From NCBI GenBank assembly GCA_016743925.1, contig JADGFH010000070.1:1-13729 (forward strand): a DNA stretch of 13,729 nucleotides. Reading direction: 5' to 3'. How positions within the stretch are numbered: position 1 is the first letter of the stretch; each line of letters opens with the position of its first letter. The notes beneath the pieces are model-generated. The model saw only the letters and a list, made by a program, of their open reading frames with translations. It did no database searches and was not told the origin of the DNA. This DNA is from Labilibaculum sp. Lineage in GTDB: Bacteria; Bacteroidota; Bacteroidia; Bacteroidales; Marinifilaceae. Both the position numbers and the translations under genes were made by a program. Of this stretch, positions 1-7,490 are shown in pieces.

Positions 1-242
1 GATACTCTTTTGTCCCCGGGATTTTATTTAACTCACTTGCTTTTGTATTACCCACAGTAAACTACCTAACAATTCTAGGTCTGTTTAGTTTCTATATACT
101 ATACAAAGGAATTGGCCCCATGCTAAACATCCCAGAAGATAAAAAATCTGGTCATTTTACCTTTATCCTTATTGGACTTCTTTCTGTTTATGCTGTCTTA
201 GGAGCTTTCTTTATTGGCATTGCTAGCCTTTTAGGATTTTAA
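1..242 (+). CDS. Yip1-family integral membrane protein, C-terminal 79 residues (5' end outside window)
   Basis: The frame is open from base 3 and ends at a TAA at 240-242. It encodes a hydrophobic C-terminus with two or three membrane segments around a short polar loop (PMLNIPEDKKSG). This ILYKGIGPML-x-PEDKK-x-G pattern is what I associate with the last part of Yip1-domain proteins of Bacteroidota. The next gene aligns with it by eye (ILWIGTTPLL...ENKKPG), so the two look like tandem paralogs. Yip1-domain proteins are polytopic membrane proteins of unknown role in bacteria. The start and N-terminus are missing, so length and intactness cannot be judged. The family call is by pattern recognition only. 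Confidence 0.75.
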   Translation, partial: YSFVPGILFNSLAFVLPTVNYLTILGLFSFYILYKGIGPMLNIPEDKKSGHFTFILIGLLSVYAVLGAFFIGIASLLGF

Positions 243-281
243 CAAAAGCTTAGGATAAAATTCATCCAAAACATCCTAAAA
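229..281 (+). repeat. TTAGGAT direct copy and inverted partner behind the first Yip1 gene
   Basis: TTTTAGGAT at 229-237 overlaps the end of the first gene. TTAGGAT recurs at 250-256, and ATCCTAAAA lies inverted at 273-281. Either upstream copy can pair with 273-281 (7 to 9 bp, loop 16 nt or more). No clean U-run follows, so a terminator role is weak. It may be a processing or mRNA-stability stem between the two Yip1 genes. Confidence 0.35.
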
Positions 282-293
282 TCTAAAAAGCTT

Positions 294-322
294 GCTTAAT
301 TTTGATCTTAAGCAAAATTAAG
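294..322 (+). promoter_or_regulatory. Overlapping alternative hairpins just upstream of the second Yip1-like gene
   Basis: CTTAATTTTG (295-304) and CAAAATTAAG (313-322) form a perfect 10-bp stem with an 8-nt loop. GCTTAA (294-299) can instead pair with TTAAGC (308-313), also with an 8-nt loop. The stems use overlapping bases and exclude each other. The structure ends 11 nt before the ATG at 334, so it could affect translation of that gene. Both stems are AT-rich, and a regulatory role is only inferred. Confidence 0.35.
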
Positions 323-333
323 AAACAAAGACA

Positions 334-924
334 ATGAAATATCGTTCACAGACTATTATACATTCTTTTTCAAGGCTCCTAAACCTATTCATCATTCCAA
401 AAAAGGAATGGAATACAATTGCACAAGAAGAGACTTCGGTAAAATCATTATTCCTCTCTTTTGCAGTGCCTGTTATTGCAGTCTGTTCAATAATCTCATT
501 TTTTGGTGTTCTAATTCACACCAAAAGTGTAAGCATTAGCCTCTCTCAGCTATTTGTTTCCTTTTTATCTTTAAACGTAGGGCTTTTCTTTGCTGCTAAA
601 ATTATTATTTTACTAGCTCCGAATTTCCAACTTCAAATAAAACCATATATCATATTTCAATTAATCATTTATAGTGGAGCTGCATTCTGTGTATTTCACG
701 GAATAGCTAAACTCTTTAGCCCTTACTCCTTTCTAAATCAGATATGTCTGCTCTTTGAATTGTATTTTATTCGAATTTTATGGATTGGAACAACACCACT
801 TCTTCCGATAGCAGAAAACAAAAAACCTGGCTTCATAATAATGGCAAGCTTACTTGTTTTAGTTCTTCCATTAATATTCGATCGGATGTTTTCCATTATC
901 TTCAAGCTTCCAGTTACGATTTAA
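334..924 (+). CDS. Yip1-like integral membrane protein, 196 aa
   Basis: The N-terminal segment LLNLFIIPKKEWNTIAQEE (residues 15-33) matches the Yip1-domain opening in Bacteroidota, where a 'P-x-x-W-x-x-I-x-x-E' stretch comes before the first membrane helix. About five hydrophobic segments follow, near residues 38-61, 68-95, 104-127, 135-155 and 166-190. The ATG at 334 is the first in frame and puts this conserved segment at the usual place. No Shine-Dalgarno sequence is seen, which is normal for the phylum. The gene lies 91 bp after a paralogous gene fragment and 33 bp before smpB, so co-transcription is plausible. Its function is unknown. The frame is intact. Confidence 0.75.
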   Translation: MKYRSQTIIHSFSRLLNLFIIPKKEWNTIAQEETSVKSLFLSFAVPVIAVCSIISFFGVLIHTKSVSISLSQLFVSFLSLNVGLFFAAKIIILLAPNFQLQIKPYIIFQLIIYSGAAFCVFHGIAKLFSPYSFLNQICLLFELYFIRILWIGTTPLLPIAENKKPGFIIMASLLVLVLPLIFDRMFSIIFKLPVTI

Positions 925-957
925 ATCGTAAATTTGTGGAGAAATTAAGAATTTACA

Positions 958-1404
958 ATGCAGAAAATCAACATCAGAAATAAAAGAGCCAGCTTTGAAT
1001 TTGAATTCATTGAGACCTTTACCGCCGGTATTCAACTATTTGGAACCGAAATTAAATCTATACGAGCAGGGAAAACAAGCTTAGTAGACTCATTTTGCTA
1101 CTTTAATAGAAATGAGCTTTACGTAAAAGGAATGCATATTTCTGAGTACAAATTCGGATCATACTACAATCACGAAGAAAAAAGAGAGCGAAAACTCCTT
1201 TTAAACCGTAAAGAATTAGATAAACTAGATCGTAAAACCAAAGAAAGCGGTTTAACTATTGTTCCTTTAAAAATATTCCTCAATCCAAAAGGTTTTGCTA
1301 AAATGGATATTGCTATCTGTAGAGGTAAAAAACACTACGACAAAAGAGAAAGTTTAAAGCAAAAAGACCACAAGCGAGAAATAGATCGTATGATGAAGAG
1401 ATAG
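958..1404 (+). CDS. smpB: SsrA (tmRNA)-binding protein SmpB
   Basis: The 148-residue product has the full SmpB signature: an N-terminal N-K-R-A-x-F-E-F/Y start, GTEIKSIR (29-36), YVKGMHI (55-61), the E-x-R-x-R-KLLL segment (73-82), TIVPLKI (100-106), KGFAKMDIAICRGKKHYDKR (111-130) and a basic C-terminal tail. SmpB binds tmRNA and brings it to stalled ribosomes for trans-translation, acting in the cytoplasm. The basic tail, which enters the empty mRNA channel in known structures, is present, so the protein looks functional. The ATG at 958 gives the usual length. It is the last gene of a short + strand run and is followed by a weak hairpin and T-run. The tmRNA gene (ssrA) is not in this window. 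Confidence 0.97.
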   Translation: MQKINIRNKRASFEFEFIETFTAGIQLFGTEIKSIRAGKTSLVDSFCYFNRNELYVKGMHISEYKFGSYYNHEEKRERKLLLNRKELDKLDRKTKESGLTIVPLKIFLNPKGFAKMDIAICRGKKHYDKRESLKQKDHKREIDRMMKR

Positions 1405-1406
1405 TT

Positions 1407-1427
1407 AGCTCAAACGAAGCTTTTTTT
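1407..1427 (+). terminator. Weak intrinsic terminator after smpB
   Basis: AGCTC (1407-1411) can pair with GAAGCT (1416-1421) through a one-base bulge, with a 4-nt loop, and seven T residues follow. It starts 3 nt after the smpB stop codon. The position and T-run support termination, but the stem is short. Confidence 0.4.
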
Positions 1428-1473
1428 CTGAAAATAATCGATAATTTCTTTTCAAATCTCCTTCTTTTTATCC

Positions 1474-1505
1474 TATCTTTGCAGCCCGTTTCGAGAAAAA
1501 AACGG
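1474..1505 (+). promoter_or_regulatory. Possible -7 box and short hairpin in the convergent gap
   Basis: TATCTTTG (1474-1481) matches the Bacteroidota -7 consensus TAnnTTTG, but no convincing TTTG lies about 19 nt upstream. CCGTTT (1486-1491) pairs with AAACGG (1500-1505) at the expected transcript start. If real, this would start a rightward RNA with no gene in front of it, running through the repeat cluster at 1545-1698. A chance match in AT-rich DNA is possible. Confidence 0.22.
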
Positions 1506-1544
1506 CTCCATATCATTTTAGGGTTTACCAACAGAGAATTAACA

Positions 1545-1698
1545 AGTTATCAACATTGTTGGTGAATTGTTAATAACTTCCACACACCCCTAATTCCGAT
1601 TCATCCAATTGTTAATAACTAAAAAACCCTGCCTTATTTGCTAATGCTATTAACAAGTAAAACAGGGATGAATATGAACAGGGAAAAAGTTATTAACA
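1545..1698. repeat. Cluster of five DnaA-box-like 11-mers (AGTTATTAACA)
   Basis: AGTTATCAACA lies at 1545-1555 (+). TGTTAATAACT lies at 1568-1578 and 1610-1620 (- orientation). A 9/11 match lies at 1645-1655 (+), and AGTTATTAACA at 1688-1698 (+), ending two bases before the neighbouring stop codon. The core TTATtaACA resembles the DnaA box TTATnCACA, and the first copy differs from it at a single position. The second and third copies start 42 bp apart and the fourth and fifth 43 bp apart, near four helical turns. The rest of the gap is AT-rich. It may be a DnaA- or other regulator-binding cluster, or part of a replication origin. The flanking genes converge on it, which is not typical of an origin. 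Confidence 0.45.
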
Positions 1699-1699
1699 A

Positions 1700-3367
1700 T
1701 TAATAATCAAAGGTACTTCCCCCTAAAAATTCTCTCATTAAGGATGTTGGTGGTATTTCGTCATCGCAAATTGGTCGGAAGTAGCTAAAAAACTTCAATA
1801 ATCGATTCGCTTCCGAGTACTCAACCATGTTTGGCTGAATCTCTTTTAGAATTGGCTCAGCATATCTTTTCAAGACTCCTAACTCATATGGCAAAGCTGA
1901 GTTAAACATTGCATCTGCCTCTTCTTGGTAAGGGAAAATATTCTTCTCTTCACCTCTTCTAACACTAGGCCAACGACTAATTGTATCGTAAGCACTATAA
2001 TTTCGATATTTATGATCTCTAACAATTCTTCTGATTAAACGGTTATCTGTAGATGGAATTCGGTTATGCCCATCAATAGAAATAGAAGTTAGCGCAGAAA
2101 TGTAAATTCTAAATTTAGAATCATCAGCAATCAAAGGAGTTAATTTAGGATTCAATCCATGAATACCTTCCACAACTAAGACCTGCTTGCCGTTTATTTT
2201 CAATTTCTCTCCATCGTAATAGCGAGTGCCTGTTTCAAAAGAAAACTTTGGCAACTCAACTTCTTTTCCATTTAAAAGATCAACCAAATTCTCATTAAAC
2301 AAACGCACATCCAAAGCCTCTAATGCTTCAAAATCATATTCTCCATTTTCATCTTTAGGCGTTTGTTCTCGATCTACAAAATAATTATCTAAGGATAGGT
2401 TCACAGGACTTAAACCTGCCACCTTTAATTGGATTGCTAATCTTTTGCCAAAGGTTGTTTTACCAGACGAGGATGGTCCAGAAATTAGAATCAACTTTGT
2501 ACGCTTTCTTCTTTTTCGAATACGATCTGCAATCTGAGAAATTTTCTTCTCGTGTAAAGCTTCTGAAATCTTAATCAGCTCTGATATATTATCATTCTTT
2601 ACGTAATTATTAAGATCTCCAACATTCGAAATATTCAATACCTTACCCCAGCGCTTGTACTCACTAAACACTTTCAACATCTTCTCTTGAGGAATAACCT
2701 CTTCTAAAACAGAAGTATCCCTCCTACCTGGGGTCACCAATAACATTCCTCTTGAAAAGGGAAGCAAATCAAAAACCTTAAGTGAACCAGTTGATGGAAT
2801 CAAAAATCCATAAAAATAATCAACACTATCCCCCAAATGATACACCGATGTATACAAATTCCCACGAGTCTTAAACAAGCTTGTTTTCTCTTTCAATCCG
2901 TGACTTTCAAACAATTCAATTGCTTTTCCAGTCTCCATCTCTTCTCGAACAAATGGTAAATCTTGCTCGACAATCTCTTTCATTCTATTTTTAACTGCTT
3001 CAATATCCGAAGGAGTTAAGATGATATTTTTATCTGTCAATCGGCAATACAATCCATTTGAAATGGAATGTTCAACACGAAACCCAGCTCCTGGATACAA
3101 ATCGTGAACAGCCTTATACAATAAAAAGCACAAGGAACGGACATACATTCTTCTACCATCAGGATGTGTTCCATCAACAAATGTTACCGTTTTAGGTTTG
3201 TAAATTTCATAAGTCAATTCCTTCATCTTATTATTTACCATTGCACCTAAAACCTCACCCTTCTTATTAAGAACTATGTCTTTTAAAATGGTTTGCAGAT
3301 CAGTACCAACCGGATAAGACCTTTTCTCTTTTATATCTTCGAAATAAATATCAATTAGTTTCCCCAT
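1700..3367 (-). CDS. ThrRS-like (TGS/SAD) N-terminus fused to uridine-kinase-type nucleoside kinase, 555 aa
   Basis: Residues 1-60 resemble a TGS domain. Residues 65-250 resemble the second additional (editing-like) domain of threonyl-tRNA synthetase, including HSISNGLYC at 100-108. The C-terminal half is a P-loop kinase of the uridine kinase/phosphoribulokinase type. It has Walker A GPSSSGKTT (297-305), DNYF (327-330), the lid-side segment PKFSFETGTR (373-382), VEGIHGLN (399-406) and RRIVRD (446-451). This architecture is known as a stand-alone family in Bacteroidota and Firmicutes, usually named nucleoside kinase. Phosphorylation of a nucleoside such as uridine is inferred, and the role of the synthetase-like half is unknown. 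The ATG at 3367 begins the TGS domain directly. A candidate promoter and palindrome lie 28-54 bp upstream. The gene is separated from uvrA by a terminator, so it is probably transcribed alone. Confidence 0.85.
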   Translation of the reverse strand: MGKLIDIYFEDIKEKRSYPVGTDLQTILKDIVLNKKGEVLGAMVNNKMKELTYEIYKPKTVTFVDGTHPDGRRMYVRSLCFLLYKAVHDLYPGAGFRVEHSISNGLYCRLTDKNIILTPSDIEAVKNRMKEIVEQDLPFVREEMETGKAIELFESHGLKEKTSLFKTRGNLYTSVYHLGDSVDYFYGFLIPSTGSLKVFDLLPFSRGMLLVTPGRRDTSVLEEVIPQEKMLKVFSEYKRWGKVLNISNVGDLNNYVKNDNISELIKISEALHEKKISQIADRIRKRRKRTKLILISGPSSSGKTTFGKRLAIQLKVAGLSPVNLSLDNYFVDREQTPKDENGEYDFEALEALDVRLFNENLVDLLNGKEVELPKFSFETGTRYYDGEKLKINGKQVLVVEGIHGLNPKLTPLIADDSKFRIYISALTSISIDGHNRIPSTDNRLIRRIVRDHKYRNYSAYDTISRWPSVRRGEEKNIFPYQEEADAMFNSALPYELGVLKRYAEPILKEIQPNMVEYSEANRLLKFFSYFRPICDDEIPPTSLMREFLGGSTFDY

Positions 3368-3394
3368 AGAATTCTAAATTTACAATAGATCTAG

Positions 3395-3421
3395 TTATGA
3401 TTAGATCATAATTTAAAGATA
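3395..3421 (-). promoter_or_regulatory. Candidate promoter with 17-bp palindromic operator before the nucleoside kinase gene
   Basis: Read on the - strand, TATCTTTA (3421-3414) is one base off the Bacteroidota -7 consensus TAnnTTTG. Directly downstream lies the perfect inverted repeat TTATGAT-TAG-ATCATAA (3395-3411, + strand reading), at the expected transcription start and 28 bp before the ATG. A repressor bound there would block initiation. No well-placed -33 TTTG is seen. Both the promoter and the operator role are inferences. Confidence 0.35.
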
Positions 3422-3523
3422 ATAATAATGACTGGGCAAGTTTATGCAAGTAGGTTAATATTTGTTAAGCTTTTACTTAATATTTTCACAATGCCTCTTC
3501 CGATTCAACTGACGTATACAAAC

Positions 3524-3553
3524 AAAAAAAAGATCCCCTAATGTAGATCTTTT
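3524..3553 (-). terminator. Intrinsic terminator after uvrA
   Basis: On the - strand, AAAAGATC (from 3553) pairs with GATCTTTT through a 10-nt loop. The run of eight T ending the hairpin is seen as A at 3524-3531 on the + strand. It lies about 20 bp after the uvrA stop codon and separates uvrA from the nucleoside kinase gene. Confidence 0.7.
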
Positions 3554-3574
3554 ATTCATAATGAATATGCAAAT

Positions 3575-6433
3575 TTATAATTCTTCTTTTAAAAACGCTG
3601 CGGTATAAGATTTTTTGCATTTCACTAAATCTTCAGGTGTTCCTTCGAATAAAATATCTCCACCATTTCGGCCACCCTCTCGTCCAACATCAATAACATG
3701 ATCTGCAACCTTAATCACATCCATATTGTGTTCAATCACAATAACTGTATTTCCCTTATTCACCAATCTATTTAGTACATCAAGTAAAACCCGGACATCC
3801 TCAAAATGCAAACCAGTTGTTGGCTCATCTAAAATATACATGGTTTGTCCTGTATCTCTTTTAGCTAACTCAGTTGCTAATTTCACCCTTTGAGATTCCC
3901 CTCCAGATAAAGTTGTTGACGGCTGACCAAGCGTTATATACCCCAAACCAACATCTTGCAACATCTTTAACTTCAACATGATTGCAGGTACCTTTTCAAA
4001 AAACGCCACAGATTGATTAATGGTCATATCCAACACATCACCTATCGATTTTCCTTTATAACGAACTTCGAGTGTTTCTCGGTTGTAACGCTTGCCATTA
4101 CATTCATCACAATGTACATAAACATCGGGCAGGAAATTCATTTCGATAGATCGAACACCTGCTCCCTGACAAGTTTCGCATCGTCCTCCTTTTACGTTAA
4201 AGGAAAAACGACCCGCCTTATAACCTCTAATTTGAGATTCTGGCAGTTTTTCATATAACTTTCGAATCTCTCCAAACACATTTGTATAGGTAGCTGGATT
4301 AGATCTTGGTGTACGGCCTAATGGAGATTGATTCACCTCCACAACCTTATCTACGTTCTTAATTCCGTCGATTTTCTTATATGGCAATGGGTCCGCTACC
4401 GATCTGTAGAAGTGTTGAGATAAAATTGGTTGTAATGTTCCATTTATTAAACTTGACTTACCACTACCAGAAACACCTGTAACACAAATAAACTTCCCTA
4501 ATGGCAAACTAATACTTACATTTTTAAGGTTATTACCAGTACAGCCCTTTAGAGTTATGTTTTTTCCATTCCCTTCTCTTCTTATTTCAGGAATTTCAAT
4601 TTTCTTATCGCCATTTAAATAATGAGCCGTTAAACTATCACCTTTTAAGATATCATCAGGCAATCCAGCAACGACAACTTCACCACCATGCTTCCCAGCA
4701 AAAGGTCCCATATCGACAACATAATCGGCAGATAGAATCATATCCTTATCATGCTCAACTACTACAACCGAATTTCCAGAGTCTCTTAATTGCTGCAAGG
4801 AGTGAATCAAACGCTGGTTGTCTCTTTGGTGCAAACCAATACTTGGCTCATCTAAAATGTACAATACATTTACCAATTGAGATCCAATTTGAGTTGCCAA
4901 TCTTATTCGTTGAGACTCTCCTCCCGAAAGCGTTACAGAACTTCTATTTAAGGATAGGTATTCCAATCCTACATCGATAAGAAATCCTAATCTTGATCGA
5001 ATTTCTTTTAATATTTCTTTGGCAATTATTTGTTGTTTTTCATCTAGATTCTTCTCTAAATCACCAAACCAATCACTCAACAAACCTAAATCCATTACCG
5101 ACACATCAGCAATATTTTTATCGTGAATTTTAAATTGTAGTGATTCCTTCTTTAATCGTTTCCCCTCACAAGTTTCGCAAACTTTAGTCACGATAAACTG
5201 TTCAGCCCATTTCTTGGCTTTTTTCGAGGTTCCATTATTATCCTGATTGGAAATGTATTTAATAACACCATCGAAACTCAAAAAGTAATTAGAAGAAGCA
5301 CCTAAAGGTGTATTTTCCAACTTAAAAGTTTCACTCGATCCATCTAAAATAATACTGATAGCCTCATCAGGAATCTCCTTAATTGGTGTCTCCATCACGA
5401 AATCATACTTTCGCCCAATAGCTTCTAATTGCCAAAATATAAGAGAGTTTTTATATTTCCCAAGAGGAACAATTCCACCTTCGCGAATACTCAGTTTTGG
5501 ATCTGGAATAATCTTATCCATATCAATGGCATTTACACGACCTAAACCTTTACATTTAGGACAAGCACCATGTGGTGAGTTAAAAGAAAAACTGTGTGGT
5601 GCAGGCGTGTTATAAGAAAGTCCAGTACTTGGGCACATCAACAATCGGCTGTAAAACTTCACCTCATCCGAATCCTTATCTAGAATCATGGTAATTCCTT
5701 TTCCATGCTTCATTGCGGTTTGCACCGATTCTTTCAGACGTTTATCTCCAACTTCCTCAACCAACAATTTGTCTATTAAAACCTCTATATCGTGATTTTT
5801 GTAACGATCTACCTTATAACCATGATAAAGCTCAACGATCTCACCATCAACACGAGCATACAAAAAACCTTTTTTTCTGATTTGCTCGAACAGCTCCTTA
5901 TAGTGACCTTTACGTCCTTTAACGATAGGAGCAAGAATCAAAATTCTCTTCTCATGAAATTTTTCATGAATCAAATCAATAATTTGCTCATCGGTATACT
6001 TCACCATCTTTTCACCTGTATTATAAGAATAGGCGATTCCAGCTCTTGCATACAGCAATCTAAGAAAATCGTAAAGTTCTGTTATGGTTCCGACTGTGGA
6101 ACGAGGATTCTTATTTGTAGTTTTTTGCTCAATGGATATCACGGGACTTAAACCTGTAATCTTATCCACATCAGGACGCTCCATTCCCCCTAAAAACTGT
6201 CTTGCATAGGCCGAAAAAGTTTCAATATATCTTCTCTGACCTTCTGCATAAATAGTATCAAAAGCCAAAGAAGACTTTCCACTACCACTTAATCCAGTAA
6301 TTACCGAAAGTTGATTTCGAGGAATGCTAACATCTATATTTTTGAGGTTATGAACGCGAGCACCATAAACATCAATGCTCTCTGTTTCCAGCTGCCCTTC
6401 CTCTTTACTATTTATCTTCTTTGTGGTACTCAA
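3575..6433 (-). CDS. uvrA: Excinuclease ABC subunit A (UvrA), 952 aa
   Basis: UvrA is the damage-sensing ABC ATPase of nucleotide excision repair. It loads UvrB at DNA lesions. Both ATPase modules are complete: Walker A GLSGSGKSS (47-55) and GVSGSGKSS (653-661), signatures LSGGESQR (502-509 and 842-849), and Walker B LDEPSIGL (527-534) and LDEPTTGL (868-875). The C-terminal zinc module has C752, C755, C775 and C778. In the first zinc site the second cysteine is replaced: C267-P-S-T270, then C291 and C294. Length is normal. The start codon is TTG: an in-frame stop (TAA) lies seven codons upstream, no in-frame ATG comes before the conserved first strand, and AAAAAGGAGA sits 8 nt before it. The gene follows the lytic transglycosylase gene by 33 bp and is probably co-transcribed with it. 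Confidence 0.98.
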   Translation of the reverse strand: MSTTKKINSKEEGQLETESIDVYGARVHNLKNIDVSIPRNQLSVITGLSGSGKSSLAFDTIYAEGQRRYIETFSAYARQFLGGMERPDVDKITGLSPVISIEQKTTNKNPRSTVGTITELYDFLRLLYARAGIAYSYNTGEKMVKYTDEQIIDLIHEKFHEKRILILAPIVKGRKGHYKELFEQIRKKGFLYARVDGEIVELYHGYKVDRYKNHDIEVLIDKLLVEEVGDKRLKESVQTAMKHGKGITMILDKDSDEVKFYSRLLMCPSTGLSYNTPAPHSFSFNSPHGACPKCKGLGRVNAIDMDKIIPDPKLSIREGGIVPLGKYKNSLIFWQLEAIGRKYDFVMETPIKEIPDEAISIILDGSSETFKLENTPLGASSNYFLSFDGVIKYISNQDNNGTSKKAKKWAEQFIVTKVCETCEGKRLKKESLQFKIHDKNIADVSVMDLGLLSDWFGDLEKNLDEKQQIIAKEILKEIRSRLGFLIDVGLEYLSLNRSSVTLSGGESQRIRLATQIGSQLVNVLYILDEPSIGLHQRDNQRLIHSLQQLRDSGNSVVVVEHDKDMILSADYVVDMGPFAGKHGGEVVVAGLPDDILKGDSLTAHYLNGDKKIEIPEIRREGNGKNITLKGCTGNNLKNVSISLPLGKFICVTGVSGSGKSSLINGTLQPILSQHFYRSVADPLPYKKIDGIKNVDKVVEVNQSPLGRTPRSNPATYTNVFGEIRKLYEKLPESQIRGYKAGRFSFNVKGGRCETCQGAGVRSIEMNFLPDVYVHCDECNGKRYNRETLEVRYKGKSIGDVLDMTINQSVAFFEKVPAIMLKLKMLQDVGLGYITLGQPSTTLSGGESQRVKLATELAKRDTGQTMYILDEPTTGLHFEDVRVLLDVLNRLVNKGNTVIVIEHNMDVIKVADHVIDVGREGGRNGGDILFEGTPEDLVKCKKSYTAAFLKEEL

Positions 6434-6441
6434 TTTACAAT

Positions 6442-6450
6442 CTCCTTTTT
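6442..6450 (-). promoter_or_regulatory. Shine-Dalgarno site that fixes the uvrA TTG start
   Basis: On the - strand AAAAAGGAG (with GGAG at 6445-6442) lies 8 nt upstream of the TTG at 6433. Shine-Dalgarno sites are rare in Bacteroidota, and other genes here lack one. Together with the in-frame stop upstream, this supports initiation at TTG. Confidence 0.6.
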
Positions 6451-6466
6451 ATACCATCGAAAAATG

Positions 6467-7459
6467 CTATTTTACAGTCGCAGAATCGGATGGGTTTTTA
6501 TATTCAGAAAATGCAAAATTAATATATCCTTTGGCAGGAAGTGTTATTTCGTACTCTTTTTTATATTTATTTGTGAGATAAGCTTTTCGCAACCATGGAT
6601 TAAACTGTTTTAGGATCTTATAATTCACTCCATTCTTTTTTGCGAAAAGAGCGAAATTTTCAACCTTAGCATTCACCTTCACCTTACGAGTAGGGATATT
6701 TGGGTATAAATCACCTTTGCGAAATCGGAATCCAAAATCTTCCGAATTTTCCATGATTCTTTTAATTGCTAAAATACGAAACACATACCTACCTGTTTCT
6801 TCTCCTAAAAGTAAATCGAAATAACTTCCAGCATCTTGTAATTTTAATTGCTTATCGATAAATCTTCTTCCTGCATTGTACGAAGCTGCAACCAATGCCC
6901 AGCTTTCATATTTTTTATACGATTGCTTAAGGTATTTACATGCTGCCACAGTTGACTTCTCGATATTGTAACGTTCATCAACCTCAGATCCAACCTCTAA
7001 TTTATAATCCTTAGCGGTACCACTCATAAATTGCCATATACCAACAGCTCCTGCATGTGATTTTACCGTTGGTACCAAACCACTTTCAATTAGCGCCAAA
7101 TATTTAAAATCATCAGGTACTCCTTGCTCCTTTAAAATTGGTTCAATAATAGGAAAGTATCTATTCGCCCTTTTAATAAACAACAATGTTTGCGACTGCC
7201 AATAGGTATTCACCAAAAGCTCTCTATCGAACGATTCCTTTACATCCCTCCTTTCCAAAGGAACCAACTCACCTGCAAAACGCATATCCGATGGCGTTTT
7301 TAAGGCATAAACATTGTATTTACTCATGTATTCGCTCCCAATATGATCTTTTGTTGGATCATCAACTTTAGAGTAATTAAACAATTGAGCTGTCACATAA
7401 ATTCCTGCTAAAAAGACAAGTAAAATTCCGATTCTTTTGAATGAAGTATATATAGTCAC
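6467..7459 (-). CDS. Membrane-anchored lytic transglycosylase, SLT domain (MltD-like), 330 aa
   Basis: It cleaves the MurNAc-GlcNAc bond of peptidoglycan to give 1,6-anhydro ends. Residues 9-27 are a single N-terminal hydrophobic segment after a short basic start, with no lipobox, so a signal anchor or signal peptide facing the periplasm is expected. The SLT domain spans about 105-235. The catalytic Glu is E125 in LALIESGL, followed by GAVGIWQFM (137-145) and the ASYNAG motif (192-197). Residues 262-310 (PWLRK, final ITLPAKGY) resemble a degenerate LysM-like tail. The start is GTG at 7459; no other start precedes the hydrophobic segment, and a perfect TACTTTTG box lies 24 nt upstream. uvrA follows 33 bp downstream, so a two-gene operon is likely though functionally mixed. 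Confidence 0.88.
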   Translation of the reverse strand: MTIYTSFKRIGILLVFLAGIYVTAQLFNYSKVDDPTKDHIGSEYMSKYNVYALKTPSDMRFAGELVPLERRDVKESFDRELLVNTYWQSQTLLFIKRANRYFPIIEPILKEQGVPDDFKYLALIESGLVPTVKSHAGAVGIWQFMSGTAKDYKLEVGSEVDERYNIEKSTVAACKYLKQSYKKYESWALVAASYNAGRRFIDKQLKLQDAGSYFDLLLGEETGRYVFRILAIKRIMENSEDFGFRFRKGDLYPNIPTRKVKVNAKVENFALFAKKNGVNYKILKQFNPWLRKAYLTNKYKKEYEITLPAKGYINFAFSEYKNPSDSATVK

Positions 7460-7482
7460 GCTTGATTTTTTTTAATGGTTAC

Positions 7483-7490
7483 CAAAAGTA
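7483..7490 (-). promoter_or_regulatory. -7 promoter box for the transglycosylase-uvrA operon
   Basis: TACTTTTG on the - strand is an exact match to the Bacteroidota -7 consensus TAnnTTTG. It lies 23 nt upstream of the GTG start, giving a leader of about 17 nt. The -33 region is T-rich but has no clear TTTG. Confidence 0.4.

Noticed and set aside
1405..1699. tmRNA (ssrA) gene next to smpB
   Set aside because: There is no tRNA-like acceptor/T-arm and no tag-reading frame in this gap, so the tmRNA gene must be elsewhere.
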